A stretch of DNA of 64,000 nt. It comes from Tetrapyrgos nigripes (taxonomy: Eukaryota; Basidiomycota; Agaricomycetes; Agaricales; Campanellaceae). The stretch lies in contig JAACJM010000044.1 of the NCBI GenBank assembly GCA_013368315.1, positions 434,001 to 498,000 of the forward strand, given 5' to 3'. The notes beneath the pieces were generated by a model. The model did not search any database. It was given only the letters and a program-made list of their open reading frames with translations, and was not told the DNA's origin. Each line of letters opens with the position of its first letter. The first letter of the stretch is position 1. Both the position numbers and the translations under genes were made by a program. Below are positions 11,212-22,654 of this stretch, piece by piece.

Positions 11212-11453
11212 GCTAGCACTTTCTGTATTTTCACTTGCATGTCAAAAAATTGTCCAAATGACATACCATTTTAAATCAGTCATATCTCCATGAGTTTTAA
11301 GCCAAATAAGACAAAACAGACAGAATATTGTAGCGTATATCAAGGGCTTTCTGCCCATCACTGACCACATTTTAATATCTCTACTCAGTATTGCTTAAAT
11401 TGGCAATCCTTCCAAAAATGCGAAACATGTGGACAATTTTTTGACCCACTGTA

Positions 11454-12260
11454 TGAAGGAATTACAAGAAACATTTGCTACAAAGACGTGTAAATCCTCA
11501 GCCTTACTGGAGTATTACAAGAGTATTATGGGGAACCAATCAATATGTAAGTTGGCTTGACTTACAAGTGTATTACAAAATAGACAAAAAATGAGGACTA
11601 TTCTGAAAGACCATTGTAAGCTGCAAGGACATACCATAGACTTTCAGTGTGAGGCTTTGTCACAGTATAGCATTGAAGAGCATAAAGTGGAATTACAAGG
11701 TGACTTTTTTGTCACAGTATGTCTTCTTGTAAAACAGAACTGAAATACCAGGGTATTACAGTGTGAGATAATGTCACAGTAAGACAATTTGTAAACCAAG
11801 TAAAATTTACAGAGGACTTACCAGAAGGTAGAACTTGAAAGTCTTGGGTAAGACTGCTCATATTTACACTGAATTTATGGAGGGGCATCTGTATCACAGT
11901 AATACCCTAGAAAGACTTGTGATTTTACAAGGGAATTACAAGATGCAGGTTTTAGAAGTCTATCTCGTAAGTCTCTGGAAAAAACCTGCATGCTAAATGG
12001 AGAATATACAGTGTGACAGACTGGTCACAGTAAGACACTTGTAATACAATGACTTTACTGAAAAGTGACGATTTTGTAAGTCATCATATATATCCAATGG
12101 ACTTACAAGAGACTTGTTGGATGGATTTGCAGTGCATGTCAATTAAGTAATACAGAAGGGCTTACTGAAAATTTACAGGATGTAATACAATGAATTCATT
12201 CAACCAGGTTAATTAAATTTTACTGAATATAAATAGACAGCTCAGGCTGGACAGGAAAAG
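11454..12260. repeat. Left terminal inverted repeat of foldback copy 2 (outer part lost)
   Basis: Matches the inner part of the 19390-20638 terminal repeat, starting from the TATGAAGGAATTACAAG point, with small differences. The outermost ~436 bp, including the CACTGGG end, are missing to the left of Tc1. Confidence 0.8.
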
Positions 12261-12274
12261 GAGAGACTACTGTG

Positions 12275-13904
12275 TCTGCATTGTCATCTTCGTCTGCCTG
12301 GTCTGCCTGGTCTGCCTGGTCTGCCTGGTCTGCCTGGTCTGCCTGGTCTGCCCGGTCTGCCTGGTCTGCCTGGTCTGCCCGGTCTGCCTGGTCTGCCTGG
12401 TCTGCCTGGTCTGCCTGGTCTGCCTGGTCTGCCTGGTCTGCCTGGTCTGCCTGGTCTGCCTGGTCTGCCCCGTCTGCCTGGTCTGCTCTGTCTGCCTGGT
12501 CTGCCTGGTCTGCCTGGTCTGCCTGGTCTGCCTGGTCTGCCTGGTCTGCCTGGTCTGCCTGGTCTGCCTGGTCTGCGTGGTCTGCTCTGTCTGCCTGGTC
12601 TGCGTGGTCTGCTCTGTCTGCCTGGTCTGCGTGGTCTGCCTGGTCTGCCTGGTCTGCTCTGTCTGCGTGGTCTGCCTGGTCTGCTCCGTCTGCGTGGTCT
12701 GCGTGGTCTGCTCCGTCTGCGTGATCTGCGTGGTGTGCTCTGTCTGCGTGGTCTGCCTGGTCTGCTCTGTCTGCCTGGTCTGCCTGGTCTGCCCCGTCTG
12801 CCTGGTCTGCCTGGTCTGCCTGGTCTGCCTGGTCTGCCTGGTCTGCCTGGTCTGCTCTGTCTGCCTGGTCTGCCTGGTCTGCCTGGTCTGCCTGGTCTGC
12901 CTGGTCTGCCTGGTCTGCCTGGTCTGCTCTGTCTGCGTGGTCTGCGTGGTCTGCTCTGTCTGCGTGGTCTGCTCTGTCTGCGTGGTCTGCCTGGTCTGCT
13001 CCGTCTGCCTGGTCTGCCTGGTCTGCCCCGTCTGCCTGGTCTGCCTGGTCTGCCTGGTCTGCTCTCTCTGCCTGGTCTGCGTGGTCTGCCTGGTCTGCGT
13101 GGTCTGCTCCGTCTGCGTGGTCTGCCTGGTCTGCTCCGTCTGCGTGGTCTGCGTGGTCTGCTCCGTCTGCTTGGTCTGCCTGGTCTGCCTGGTCTGCCTG
13201 GTCTGCCTGGTCTGCCTGGTCTGCCTGGTCTGCCTGGTCTGCCTGGTCTGCTCTGTCTGCCTGGTCTGCCTGGTCTGCCTGGTCTGCCTGGTCTGCTCTG
13301 TCTGCCTGGTCTGCGTGGTCTGGCTGGTCTGGCTGGTCTGCTCCGTCTGCGTGGTCTGCCTGGTCTGCTCCATCTGCGTGGTCTGCGTGGTCTGCTCCGT
13401 CTGCTTGGTCTGCCTGGTCTGCTCTGTCTGCGTGGTCCGCGTGGTCTGCTCTGTCTGCGTGGTCTGCCTGGTCTGCTCCGTCTGCCTGGTCTGCCTGGTC
13501 TGCCCCGTCTGCCTGGTCTGCCTGGTCTGCCCTGTCTGCCTTGTCTGCCTTGTCTGCCTTGTCTGCCTTGTCTGCCTTGTCTGCCTTGTCTGCCTTGTCT
13601 GCCTTGTCTGCCTTGTCTGCCTTGTCTGCCTTGTCTGCCTTGTCTGCCTTGTCTGCTTCATCTGCTTCATCTGCCTTGTCTGCCTTGTCTGCCTCATCTG
13701 CTTCGTCTGCCTTGTCTGCTCCATCTGCTCTGTCTGCCTCGTCTGCTTCGTCTGCCTCGTCTGCCTCGTCTGCTTCGTCTGCTTCGTCTGCTTCCTCTGC
13801 CTCCTCTGCCTCATCTGCCTCATCTGCTTCCTCTGCCTGGTCTGCCTTGTCTGCTTCCTCTGCCTTATCTTCTCCGTCTGCCTCGTCTGCTTTGTCTTTG
13901 TCTG
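12275..13904. repeat. 9-bp satellite, left arm of foldback copy 2 (GTCTGCCTG type)
   Basis: Mostly GTCTGCCTG with GTCTGCGTG, GTCTGCTCT and GTCTGCTCC variants. A homogeneous run of about thirteen GTCTGCCTT lies at 13530-13650, then a diverged run before the switch. The predominant unit differs from copies 1 and 3 (GTCTGCCTC), so each element has homogenised its own satellite. Open in all frames and not coding. Confidence 0.93.
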
Positions 13905-13905
13905 C

Positions 13906-14341
13906 CAGACGAGGCAGACGAGGCAGACGAAGCAGACGAGGCAGACGAGGCAGATGAAGCAGACGAGGCAGACGAGGCAGACGAGGCAGACGAGGCAGAC
14001 GAAGCAGACGAGGCAGACGAAGCAGACGAGGCAGACGAAGCAGACGAGGCAGACGAAGCAGACGAGGCAGACGGAGCAGATGGAGCAGACAACGCAGACG
14101 AAGCAGATGAGGCAGATGAGGCAGACGAGGCAGACGAAGATGAAGCAGACGAGGCAGACGGAGAAGATAAGGCAGAGGAAGCAGACAAGGCAGACCAGGC
14201 AGACGAAGCAGATGAGGCAGATGAGGCAGACCAGGCAGACGAAGCAGACGAAGCAGACCAGGCAGACCAGGCAGACAAAGCAGACAAGACAGACCGAGCA
14301 GACAAGGCAGATGATGCAGACGAGGCAGATGGAGCAGACGG
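13906..14341. repeat. 9-bp satellite, right arm of foldback copy 2, first segment
   Basis: GAGGCAGAC-type units in the opposite sense, after the switch GTCTG-C-CAGAC at 13900-13910. The arm is interrupted at 14341 by the 2.6-kb element and resumes at 16921. The interval 14334-14341 reads GCAGACGG, repeated at 16921-16928. Confidence 0.9.
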
Positions 14342-16920
14342 CACCAGTAGTTGTAACTGCCATGCATAGTATACAGGCAGTACTCACACAACACTATGCG
14401 TAGTCAACAGTCCTTTCTCTGTGTATACTTTGGGTGAGCATATGATGCATTGTATGGCTATTTTCATACTATGCATTGTGTGCACACTATTCTACTATAC
14501 CACGCATGGTATACCTTAAGTAAATTTGGCAGGTTTTTCCCACAGCTGGTAATTTGATGTGGCGGTAGGCAGGGCCTTAGGGGCCAGTAGGGCAGGTTTA
14601 ATCAATGTCTAGTGAGATATCCTCAATTTACTCTGAAAAAAGTGAAAAATTTGGGATGGCCATGGACACTACATGTTATAGCATCTAATATAGTTATAGA
14701 TATGCTTACTAGGGTATTCTGTGTCCCTGAATCAGAATATCCACTTGGATAAGCTCTATATTCTGTGGTTCTGGTGATATGGAATACTTACTCCTAAATA
14801 TAGGTACCTGTGGCATCCACAAATATGCAACTTATAAATTTGTTTGAGAGGGTGGATAAATGTTCATTAATACCCTCAATCATAATATAAAGTCATGTTT
14901 TTGATATCTTCAAAATACAAGACTCTATTTTCAATTTATTCCCCAAAAATTGCCACAAAAGTGAAAAAGAGGAATGGCCATGCACAGGGCATGGTGTGGC
15001 ATCCAATATGATCATGGATATGCCTACTAAGATAAATTTGGTTGTGGAATCCTAATATCCACTTGGATTGGCTCTATAGGCTATGGGTACTCTGCTATTC
15101 AAGACTTACCCCCGAACGTGGGTACCTGTGGCACCTGCAAATATGTACTTTATAAAATAGGTTGAGTGGGCTTAAAAGTGTTGATTGATGTCCCAAACAG
15201 TAATATGAAATCATATCATCTATATCCCTAAGTTCTAAGACTCTATTCTCAATTTATTCCCCAGACAGCAAAGATAGCCCTAATTTTCACCTTCATTGAC
15301 ACATATACCTATCTTTTGGCTTTGAGACTGGCATTCTGACTACCCTCCTATCATTGTAAGCCATAATCCTTGTGTTACTGGCAGTTTGGATGTTCTCACT
15401 GAAAGACATGTTCAGATATAGCCTTAAGTGCTATAAGTATCATTATGTGCAACTCAATTTGACTTTAACCTGGTGCATATACCTAGAACATCTGCTAGAT
15501 ATTTTGGATGGCTGATCATCTTTTAAGTGGTACTAAAAGATGAAATACATAGTATGAGTGCCTCCAGTAACCTCTGGAATGAGATATGCCCATGTATATG
15601 GTTCCAAAAGGTACTATTTTCGCTTTTTGAGTAATAAATTGGGAATAGAGTCGTCGATCTTGGGGATATGGAACATATGACCTCATATTCTTGTTTGGGG
15701 CTTTGATAAACAGTTATCCACCTATCTCCACAGTTTTTTAAGATACATATTTACAGGTGCCACAGGTACCCATGCTTGGGGGTAAGTCTTCAATAGCAGA
15801 GTAGCCACAGCTTATAGAGCCAATCTAAGTGGATATTTGGATTCAAGGACCCGGACTACTCTAATAGACATATACATAGCTGTATTGGATGCCATACCAT
15901 GCCCTCTCCATGGGCATCTCACTTTTTTCGCTTTTGTGGCAATTTTTGGGAAATAAATTGAAAATAGAGTCTTGTATCTTCAAGATATGAAGAATATGAC
16001 TTTATATTCTGATTGAAAGTATTAATGAACATTTATCCACCCGCTCAAACAAATTTATAAGTTGCATATTTGTGGGTGCCACAGGTACCTATATTTAGGA
16101 GTAAGTATTCCATATCACCAGAACCACAGAATATAGAGCTTATCCAAGTGGATATTCTGATTCAGGGACACAGAATACCCTAGTAAGCATATCTATAACT
16201 ATATTAGATGCTATAACATGTAGTGTCCATGGCCATCCCAAATTTTCACTTTTTTGAGAGTAAATTGAGGATACCTCACAAGACATTGATTATATAATAA
16301 AATAAAAGTTATTCCCAAGTTTATAGAATCCAAAAGCAGTATCCTACCAATTTGCATAATGATCAGAGCTGATTGGATGCAATGGCCAGTACCCATCCTG
16401 CTATTTGCTGTATTTTGGACAGTATTTTGGCCATATCTCTATAGCCACTGCAGGTATTGCGAATCTGATTGGATATTTGAATTCAGTGACCCAAAATACA
16501 TCCTCTTATATACTTATATCACTTTTCATTACCAGCTCCAGGAATTTATTTTGCATTTTCTGAGCCAGCCACAGCTAGTACCCCTATTCCATTTGCAGAT
16601 TCAGGGCCCTATCGACGGCCTGCACCTCCCATCAAATTTTGAGGCGTGAGAAAAACCCGCCCTACTGCCCCCTAAGGGGCACAGTGGCTTACTACGCATG
16701 GTATGCAATACTACGCATGGTATAGGGCTGGCACAGTGGCTTACTATGCGTGATATGCAAAAATAAAATGCGATATACTATGCATGGTATGGGGTGGAAC
16801 AGTGATTCACTATGCATAGTATCATACCATAATATAGGTACAGATAAGCCTCTACAAACTACGCATTGTGCCCAGCAGAGTACTATCAGTATACTATGTG
16901 TAGCAGTTACAGCTACAGCT
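14342..16920. mobile_element. Non-autonomous relative of the 15-kb KDZ element
   Basis: Left end CACCAGTAGTTGTAACTGC, right end (inverse) AGCTGTAGCTGTAACTGC, each followed by ACACATAGTATA- or ATGCATAGTATA-type sequence. These are the same two distinct ends as the element at 30262-45429, in opposite orientation. Flanked by GCAGACGG on both sides (8 bp), though this word is common in the satellite so the duplication is not proof. Subterminal blocks (14343-14520, 16685-16920) carry ACTATGCATAGT-like palindromes. The interior is a large non-coding inverted repeat. No coding capacity seen. Confidence 0.7.
14621..16275. repeat. Non-coding imperfect palindrome inside the 2.6-kb element
   Basis: Left arm about 14621-15262 and right arm about 15630-16275 are reverse complements at perhaps 80-90 percent by eye, with a ~370-bp centre. 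Each arm contains two diverged units (for example GGATGGCCATGG at 14654 and GAATGGCCATGC at about 14972), so the arm was duplicated before or with the inversion. Flanking sequence at 14528-14600 and 16600-16690 is also inversely related (GGCAGGTTTTTCCCAC, CAGTAGGGC). This suggests a second element nested in the first. No reading frame supported. Confidence 0.7.
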
Positions 16921-18013
16921 GCAGACGGAGCAGACAAGGCAGACGAAGCAGACGGAGCAGACAAAGCAGACGAGGCAGATGGAGCAGACGAGGCAGATGA
17001 GGCAGACGGAGGAGACGAGGCAGACGGAGCAGACGAGGCAGACGAGGCAGACAGAGCAGAGGAAGCAAACGAGGCAGATGAGGCAGATGAGGCAGACGGA
17101 GCAGACAAGGCAGACAAGGCAGACGGAGCAGACGAGGCAGACAGAGCAGACAGAGCAGACGAGGCAGACGAGGCAGACGGAGCAGACAAGACAGACAAGG
17201 CAGACAGAGCAGACAAGGCAGACGGAGCAGACAAGGCAGACAAGGCAGACGGAGCAGACGAGGCAGACGGAGCAGACGAGGCAGACGGAGCAGACGAGGC
17301 AGACGGAGCAGACGAGGCAGACAGAGCAGACGAGGCAGACGGAGCAGACGAGGCAGACGGAGCAGCTGGAGCAGACGAGGCAGACGAGGCAGACGGAGCA
17401 GACAGAGCAGACGAGGCAGAGGGAGCAGACGAGGCAGACGGAGCAGACGAGGCAGACGGAGCAGACAAGGCAGACGGAGCAGACAAGACAGACAAGGCAG
17501 ACGAAGCAGACAAGGCAGATGAGGCACAGACGAGGCAGACGGAGCAGACAAGGCAGATGAGGCAGACGGAGCAGACAAGGCAGACAGAGCAGACAGAGCA
17601 GACGAGGCAGACGAGGCAGACGGAGCAGACGAGCCAGGCGAGGCAGATGGAGCAGGCGAGGCAGATGGAGCAGATGAGGCAGACGGAGCAGACAAGGCAG
17701 ACAAGGCAGACAGAGCAGACAAGGCAGACAAGGCAGACGGAGCAGACAAAGCAGATGAGGCAGACAGAGCAGACAGAGCAGACGAGGCAGACAGAGCAGA
17801 CAAGGCAGACAAGGCAGACAAGGCAGACAGAGCAGACAAGGCAGACGGAGCAGACAAGGCAGATGGAGCAGACAAGGCAGACGATGCAGACAACGCAGAC
17901 CGAGCAGACAACGCAGACGGGGCAGACAAGGCAGACGGAGCCGACGAGGCAGACCGAGCAGACAGAGCAGACAAGGCAGACAAGGCAGACGGAGCAGACG
18001 AGGCAGATGTACC
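16921..18013. repeat. 9-bp satellite, right arm of foldback copy 2, second segment
   Basis: GGAGCAGAC, GAGGCAGAC, AAGGCAGAC and AGAGCAGAC units in the same sense as 13906-14341. One phase slip lies near 17525 (GAGGCACAGACG). Non-coding. Confidence 0.9.
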
Positions 18014-18874
18014 ACACTGAGCAGATGAAGATGACAACGCAGACACAGTAGTCTCTCTTTTCCTGTCCAGCCTGAGCTGTCTATTTATATTCAGTAAAAT
18101 TTAATTAACCTGGTTGAATGAATCCATCAGACAGAGCAGACAGAGCAGACAAGGCAGACGGAGCAGACAAGGCAGACAAGGCAGACAAGGCAGACAGAGC
18201 TGACAAGGCAGATGGAGCAGACGAGGCAGATGGAGCAGACAAGGCAGACAAGGCAGACGGAGCAGACGAGGCAGACGGAGCCTTTCAGAATAGTCCTCAT
18301 TTTTTGTCTATTTTGTAATACACTTGTAAGTCAAGCCAACTTACATATTGATTGGTTCCCCATAATACTCTTGTAATACTCCAGTAAGGCTGAGGATTTA
18401 CCCGTCTTTGTAGCAAATGTTTCTTGTAATTCCTTTATAATACAGCTAGTCTTACAAGTGTATTACTGTGACTTGATTGTCACTTTGTAAATTTCCTGCA
18501 GATTTTGCTTCCTTGTAAGTCCTTTGTAAATCTCTCTTGCCTTACTGTTTGTCATACTGTGATTATCTGTTACACTGAAATACTCCAGTATTTCCTATGT
18601 GTCTTACTACATGACATATTGTGACAAAAAGTCACTCTGAAATTCCTGTGTAATTCCACAGTATATCCACCAAAGGTATACAGTGACAGCAAGTCACACT
18701 GAAAGTCCATGGTATTTCTTTGTGACTTACAATGGTCATACAAGGTTGTTCTAATTTTTTCTGTCTCTTGTAATACTAATGTATGACAAGGAGTCTTACA
18801 TATTGATTGGCTTGGTGTAATACTCTTGTAAAACCTCAGTAAAGCAGAGGATTTACAAGTGTTTGCACCCAGTG
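18014..18874. repeat. Right terminal region of foldback copy 2, rearranged
   Basis: Begins like copy 1 (GAAGATGACAACGCAGACAC, then the GAGCTGTCTATTTATATT stretch) up to GGTTGAATGAATCC. A 160-bp satellite patch then replaces about 600 bp of the terminal repeat, which resumes at TTTCAGAATAGTCCTC and runs to CACCCAGTG at 18866-18874. Confidence 0.8.
18125..18282. repeat. Satellite patch inserted in the terminal repeat
   Basis: About 17 units of GCAGACAGA/GCAGACAAG type, in the same sense as the adjacent satellite arm. Its two junctions fall inside unique terminal-repeat sequence. The segment present in copy 1 at roughly 5424-6023 is absent here. Confidence 0.85.
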
Positions 18875-19389
18875 ATGTATCAAACTCATCTCGCATTCAT
18901 CAGGCATCAATTAGAGTTATTCATTACCACAAACAAATACCTATCCCCAACACAACAACTGGAACTCCAAAAACGGCGTGCAACACTTCTGAAAAGAATT
19001 ACCACCTTCCAGACACATCAACGACTCCTCATGCCTGGCTTGGCTGACGTTTTATCTCCTGACGACATGCAGAAAGTCAACGACCCTGATATCTTACACC
19101 CGGAAAAGATCCGTCTCTTCCTGCCTTCACAGTGTGGAACTGTTTCTGCAAGAAATTGAGCCTGCATCAGAGATCTACCAAATATCGAGGCACAGTTACA
19201 GATTAAGGAGGCACACGACGCTCTAGAGGGACTTCGTGATGGTTTATGTGCAAGAACTATGTCTGCTCGGTTCAAATTGCGCAATATTACAGGCCAGGTT
19301 GGGAGCGGTCGAGCAAGTGGAGTATTATGACAAATTGACATTCGAATCCACTCCCGAAAAATCTGCTACCGCTTAGCGCGTATAGATAT
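18875..19389 (+). pseudogene. KDZ transposase C-terminal fragment
   Basis: One reading frame runs across the interval with TGA stops near 19157 and 19330. It encodes segments typical of the region downstream of the KDZ catalytic core: a charged helix (TQQLELQKRRATLLKRI), EKIRLFLPS, CIRDLPNIEAQLQIKEAHDAL, then LRDGLCARTMSARFKLRN and TGQV. The corresponding part of the KDZ gene on the minus strand (about 32900-33230) has VKLYLPSQLPS and LPELERKIREAQL in the same order. The fragment is bounded on both sides by the ends of two foldback elements. No start, no catalytic core. A dead remnant. Confidence 0.65.
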
Positions 19390-20638
19390 CACTGGGTGCA
19401 AACACTTGTAAATCCTCTGCTTTACTGAGGTTTTACAAGAGTATTACACCAAGCCAATCAATATGTAAGACTCCTTGTCATAAATTAGTATTACAAGAGA
19501 CAGAAAAAATTAGAACAACCTTGTTTGACCATTGTAAGTCACAAAGAAATACCATGGACTTTCAGTGTGACTTGCTGTCACTGTATACCCTTGGTGGATA
19601 TACTGTGGAATTACACAGGAATTTCAGGGTGACTTTTTGTCACAATATGTCATGTAGTAAGACACATAGGAAATACTGGAGTATTTCAGTGTGACAGATA
19701 ATCACAGTATGACAAACAGTAAGGCAAGAGAGATTTACAAGGGCCTTACAAGGAAGCAAAATCTGCAGGAAATTTACAAAGTGACAATCAAGTCACAGTA
19801 ATACACTTGTAAGACTAGCTGTATTATGAAGGAATTACAAGAAAGATTTGCTACAAACACTGGTAAATCCTCAGCCTTACTGGAGTATTACAAGAGTATT
19901 ATGAGGAACCAATCAATATGTAAGTTGGCTTGACTTATAAGTGTATTACAAAATAGACAAAAAATGAGGACTATTCTGAAAGACCATTGTAAGCTGCAAG
20001 GACATACCATGGACTTTCAGTGTGAGGCTTTGTCACAGTATAGCATTGAAGAGCATACAGTGGAATTACAAGGTGACTTTTTTGTCACAGTATGTCTTCT
20101 TGTAAAACAGAACTGAAATACCAGGGTATTTCAGTGTGAGATAATGTCACAGTAAGACAATTTGTAAACCAAGTAAAATTTACAGAGGACTTACCAGAAG
20201 GTAGAACTTGAAAGTCTTGGGTAAGACTGCTCATATTTACACTGAAATTACAGAGGGACAGCTGTGTCACAGTAATACCCTAGAAAGACTTGTGGTTTTA
20301 CAAGGGAATTACAAGATGCAGGTTTTAAAAGTCTATCTCGTAAGTCTCTGGAAAAAACCTGCATGCTAAGTGGAGAATATACAGTGTGACAGACTGGTCA
20401 CAGTAAGACACTTGTAAGTCACAAGACATTACAATGACTTTACTGAAAAGTGACTATTTTGTAAGTCATCATGTATATCCAATGGACTTACAAGAGACTT
20501 GTTGGATGGATTTGCAGTGCATGTCAATTAAGTAATACAGAAGGGCTTACTGAAAATTTAGAGGATGTAATACAATGAATTCATTCAACCAGGTCAATTA
20601 AATGTTACTAAATATAAATAGACAGCTCAGGCTGGACT
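19390..20638. repeat. Left terminal inverted repeat of foldback copy 3
   Basis: Full-length reverse complement of 5366-6613, with only scattered differences seen. It begins CACTGGGTGC directly after host-type sequence CGTATAGATAT. Contains the same TTACAAG/TGTGACA subterminal repeats. Confidence 0.88.
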
Positions 20639-20639
20639 G

Positions 20640-22652
20640 TGTCTGCCTTGTCATCTTCGTCTGCTCAGTCTGTTAGGTCTGCCCCGTCTGCCTCGTCTGC
20701 CTCGTCTGCTTTGTCTGCTCCGTCTGCTTTGTCTGCTCCGTCTGCCTCGTCTGCCCCGTCTGCCTCGTCTGCTTCGTCTGCCTTGTCTGCCTTGTCTGCC
20801 TTGTCTGCTTTGTCTGCCTCGTCTGCTCTGTCTGCCTTGTCTGCTTCGTCTGCCTTGTCTGCCTTGTCTGCTTCGTCTGCCTTGTCTGCCTTGTCTGCCT
20901 TGTCTGCTCTGTCTGCCTTGTCTGCCTTGTCTGCCTTGTCTGCCTTGTCTGCCTTGTCTGCTCCGTCTGCCTCGTCTGCCTCGTCTGCCTCGTCTGCCTT
21001 GTCTGCCTTGTCTGCTCCGTCTGCCTCGTCTGCCTCGTCTGCCTCGTCTGCTTTGTCTGCTCCGTCTGCCTCGTCTGCTTCGTCTGCCTCGTCTGCTTCG
21101 TCTGCTTCGTCTGCTTCGTCTGCCTCGTCTGCCTGGTATGCCCCGTCTGCCTTGGCTGCCCTGTTGGCCTCGTCTGCCTCGTCTGCTCCGTCTGCCTCAT
21201 CTGCCGCGTCTGCCTCGTCTGCTCCGTCTGCTTCGTCTGCCTCGTCTGCCTCGTCTGCTCCGTCTGCTTCGTCTGCCTGGTCTGCCTGGTCTGCTCCGTC
21301 TGCCTGGTCTGCTTCGTCTGCCTTGTCTGCCTTGTCTGCCTTGTCTGCCTTGTCTGCTCCGTCTGCCCCGTCTGCTCTGTCTGCCCTGTCTGCCTTGTCT
21401 GCTCTGTCTGCCTCGTCTGCCCCATCTGCCTCGTCTGCCTCATCTGCTTTGTCTGCTCCGTCTGCTTTGTCTGCTCCGTCTGCCTCGTCTGCCCCGTCTG
21501 CCTCGTCTGCCTCGTCTGCCTCGTCTGCCTTGTTTGCCTCGTCTGCCTTGGCTGCCCTGTTGGCCTCGTCTGCCCCGTCTGCCTCGTCTGCTCCATCTGC
21601 CTCGTCTGCCTCGTCTGCTCCGTCTGCCTCGTCTGCTTCGTCTGCCTCGTCTGCTTCGTCTGCCTCGTCTGCTTCGTCTGCTTCGTCTGCTTCGTCTGCC
21701 TTGTCTGCCTGGTATGCCCCGTCTGCCTTGGCTGCCCTGTTGGCCTCGTCTGCCTCGTCTGCTCCGTCTGCCTCGTCTGCCTCGTCTGCTCCGTCTGCTT
21801 CGTCTGCCTGGTCTGCCTGGTCTGCTCCGTCTGCTTCGTCTGCCTGGTCTGCCTCGTCTGCTCCGTCTGCCTGGTCTGCTTCGTCTGCCTTGTCTACCTC
21901 GTCTGCTTCGTCTGCCTTGTCTACCTCGTCTGCTTCGTCTGCCTTGTCTGCCTTGTCTGCCTTGTCTGCTCCGTCTGCCCCGTCTGCTCTGTCTGCCCTG
22001 TCTGCCTTGTCTGCTCTGTCTGCCTCGTCTGCCCCATCTGCCTCGTCTGCCTCGTCTGCTTTGTCTGCTCCGTCTGCTTTGTCTGCTCCGTCTGCCTCGT
22101 CTGCCCCGTCTGCCTCGTCTGCCTCGTCTGCCTTGTTTGCCTCGTCTGCCTTGGCTGCCCTGTTGGCCTCGTCTGCCTCGTCTGCCTCGTCTGCCTCGTC
22201 TGCCTCGTCTGCTCCGTCTGCCTCGTCTGCCTCGTCTGCTCTGTCTGCCTCGTCTGCCTCGTCTGCCTCGTCTGCCTCGTCTGCCTCGTCTGCCTCGTCT
22301 GCCTCGTCTGCCTCGTCTGCTTCGTCTGCCTCGTCTGCCTCGTCTGCCTCGTCTGCCTCGTCTGCCTCATCTGCTCTGTCTGCTTCGTCTGCCTCGTCTG
22401 CTCCCTCTGCTCCGTCTGCCTCGTCTGCTCCGTCTGCTCCGTCTGCCCCGTCTGCTCTGTCTGCCTCGTCTGCTCCGTCTGCCTCGTCTGCCTCGTCAGC
22501 TCCGTCTGCTCCCTCTGCCTCTTCTGCCTTGTCTGCCTTGTCTGCCTTGTCTGCCCCATCTGCCTTGTCTGCCTTGTCTGCCCCGTCTGCCTTGTCTGCT
22601 CTGTCTGCCTCGTCTGCCCCATCTGCCTCGTCTGCTTTGTCTGCTCCGTCTG
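20640..22652. repeat. 9-bp satellite, left arm of foldback copy 3
   Basis: GTCTGCCTC, GTCTGCCTT, GTCTGCTCC and GTCTGCTTC units with recurring markers (CTTGGCTGCCCTGTTGGCC at about 21150, 21547, 21727 and 22150), indicating higher-order duplication. Open in all frames, non-coding. Confidence 0.93.
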
Positions 22653-22654
22653 CT

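Larger units (their letters stand above)
9825..11451 (+). mobile_element. Tc1/mariner element, copy 1 (complete)
   Basis: A 1627-bp element flanked by TA duplications (9823-9824, 11452-11453). Termini are CAGTGGGTCAAAAAATTGTC and its inverse. The inverted repeats are 210 bp each (9825-10034, 11242-11451). Each is bounded outside by TCAAAAAATTGTCC and inside by GGACAATTTTTTGA, so each terminus carries two candidate transposase-binding sites, an IR/DR-like design known from Tc1-family elements. The transposase frame is intact. The right flank lies inside the foldback terminal repeat and the left flank does not. A copy at 34122-35748 differs at only about four positions by eye, so both moved recently. 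Confidence 0.95.
11454..18874. mobile_element. Foldback element copy 2 (left end truncated, with nested insertion)
   Basis: Order is left terminal region (11454-12260, outer ~436 bp missing), satellite arm (12275-13904), strand switch at 13905, satellite arm (13906-14341 continued 16921-18013), right terminal region (18014-18874) ending CACCCAGTG. A 2.6-kb element is inserted at 14342-16920. With that removed the two satellite arms are about 1.63 and 1.53 kb, so the palindrome is nearly balanced. The left terminus stops exactly at the TA where Tc1 copy 1 sits. The right terminal region contains a satellite patch (18125-18282) replacing about 0.6 kb. Confidence 0.8.

Noticed and set aside
12220..14403. 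Cys-rich (VCLVCL) and Leu-Pro-rich frames in the copy 2 satellite as possible secreted or membrane proteins
   Set aside because: Pure translation of GTCTGCCTG; no start context, splice structure or flanking coding sequence.
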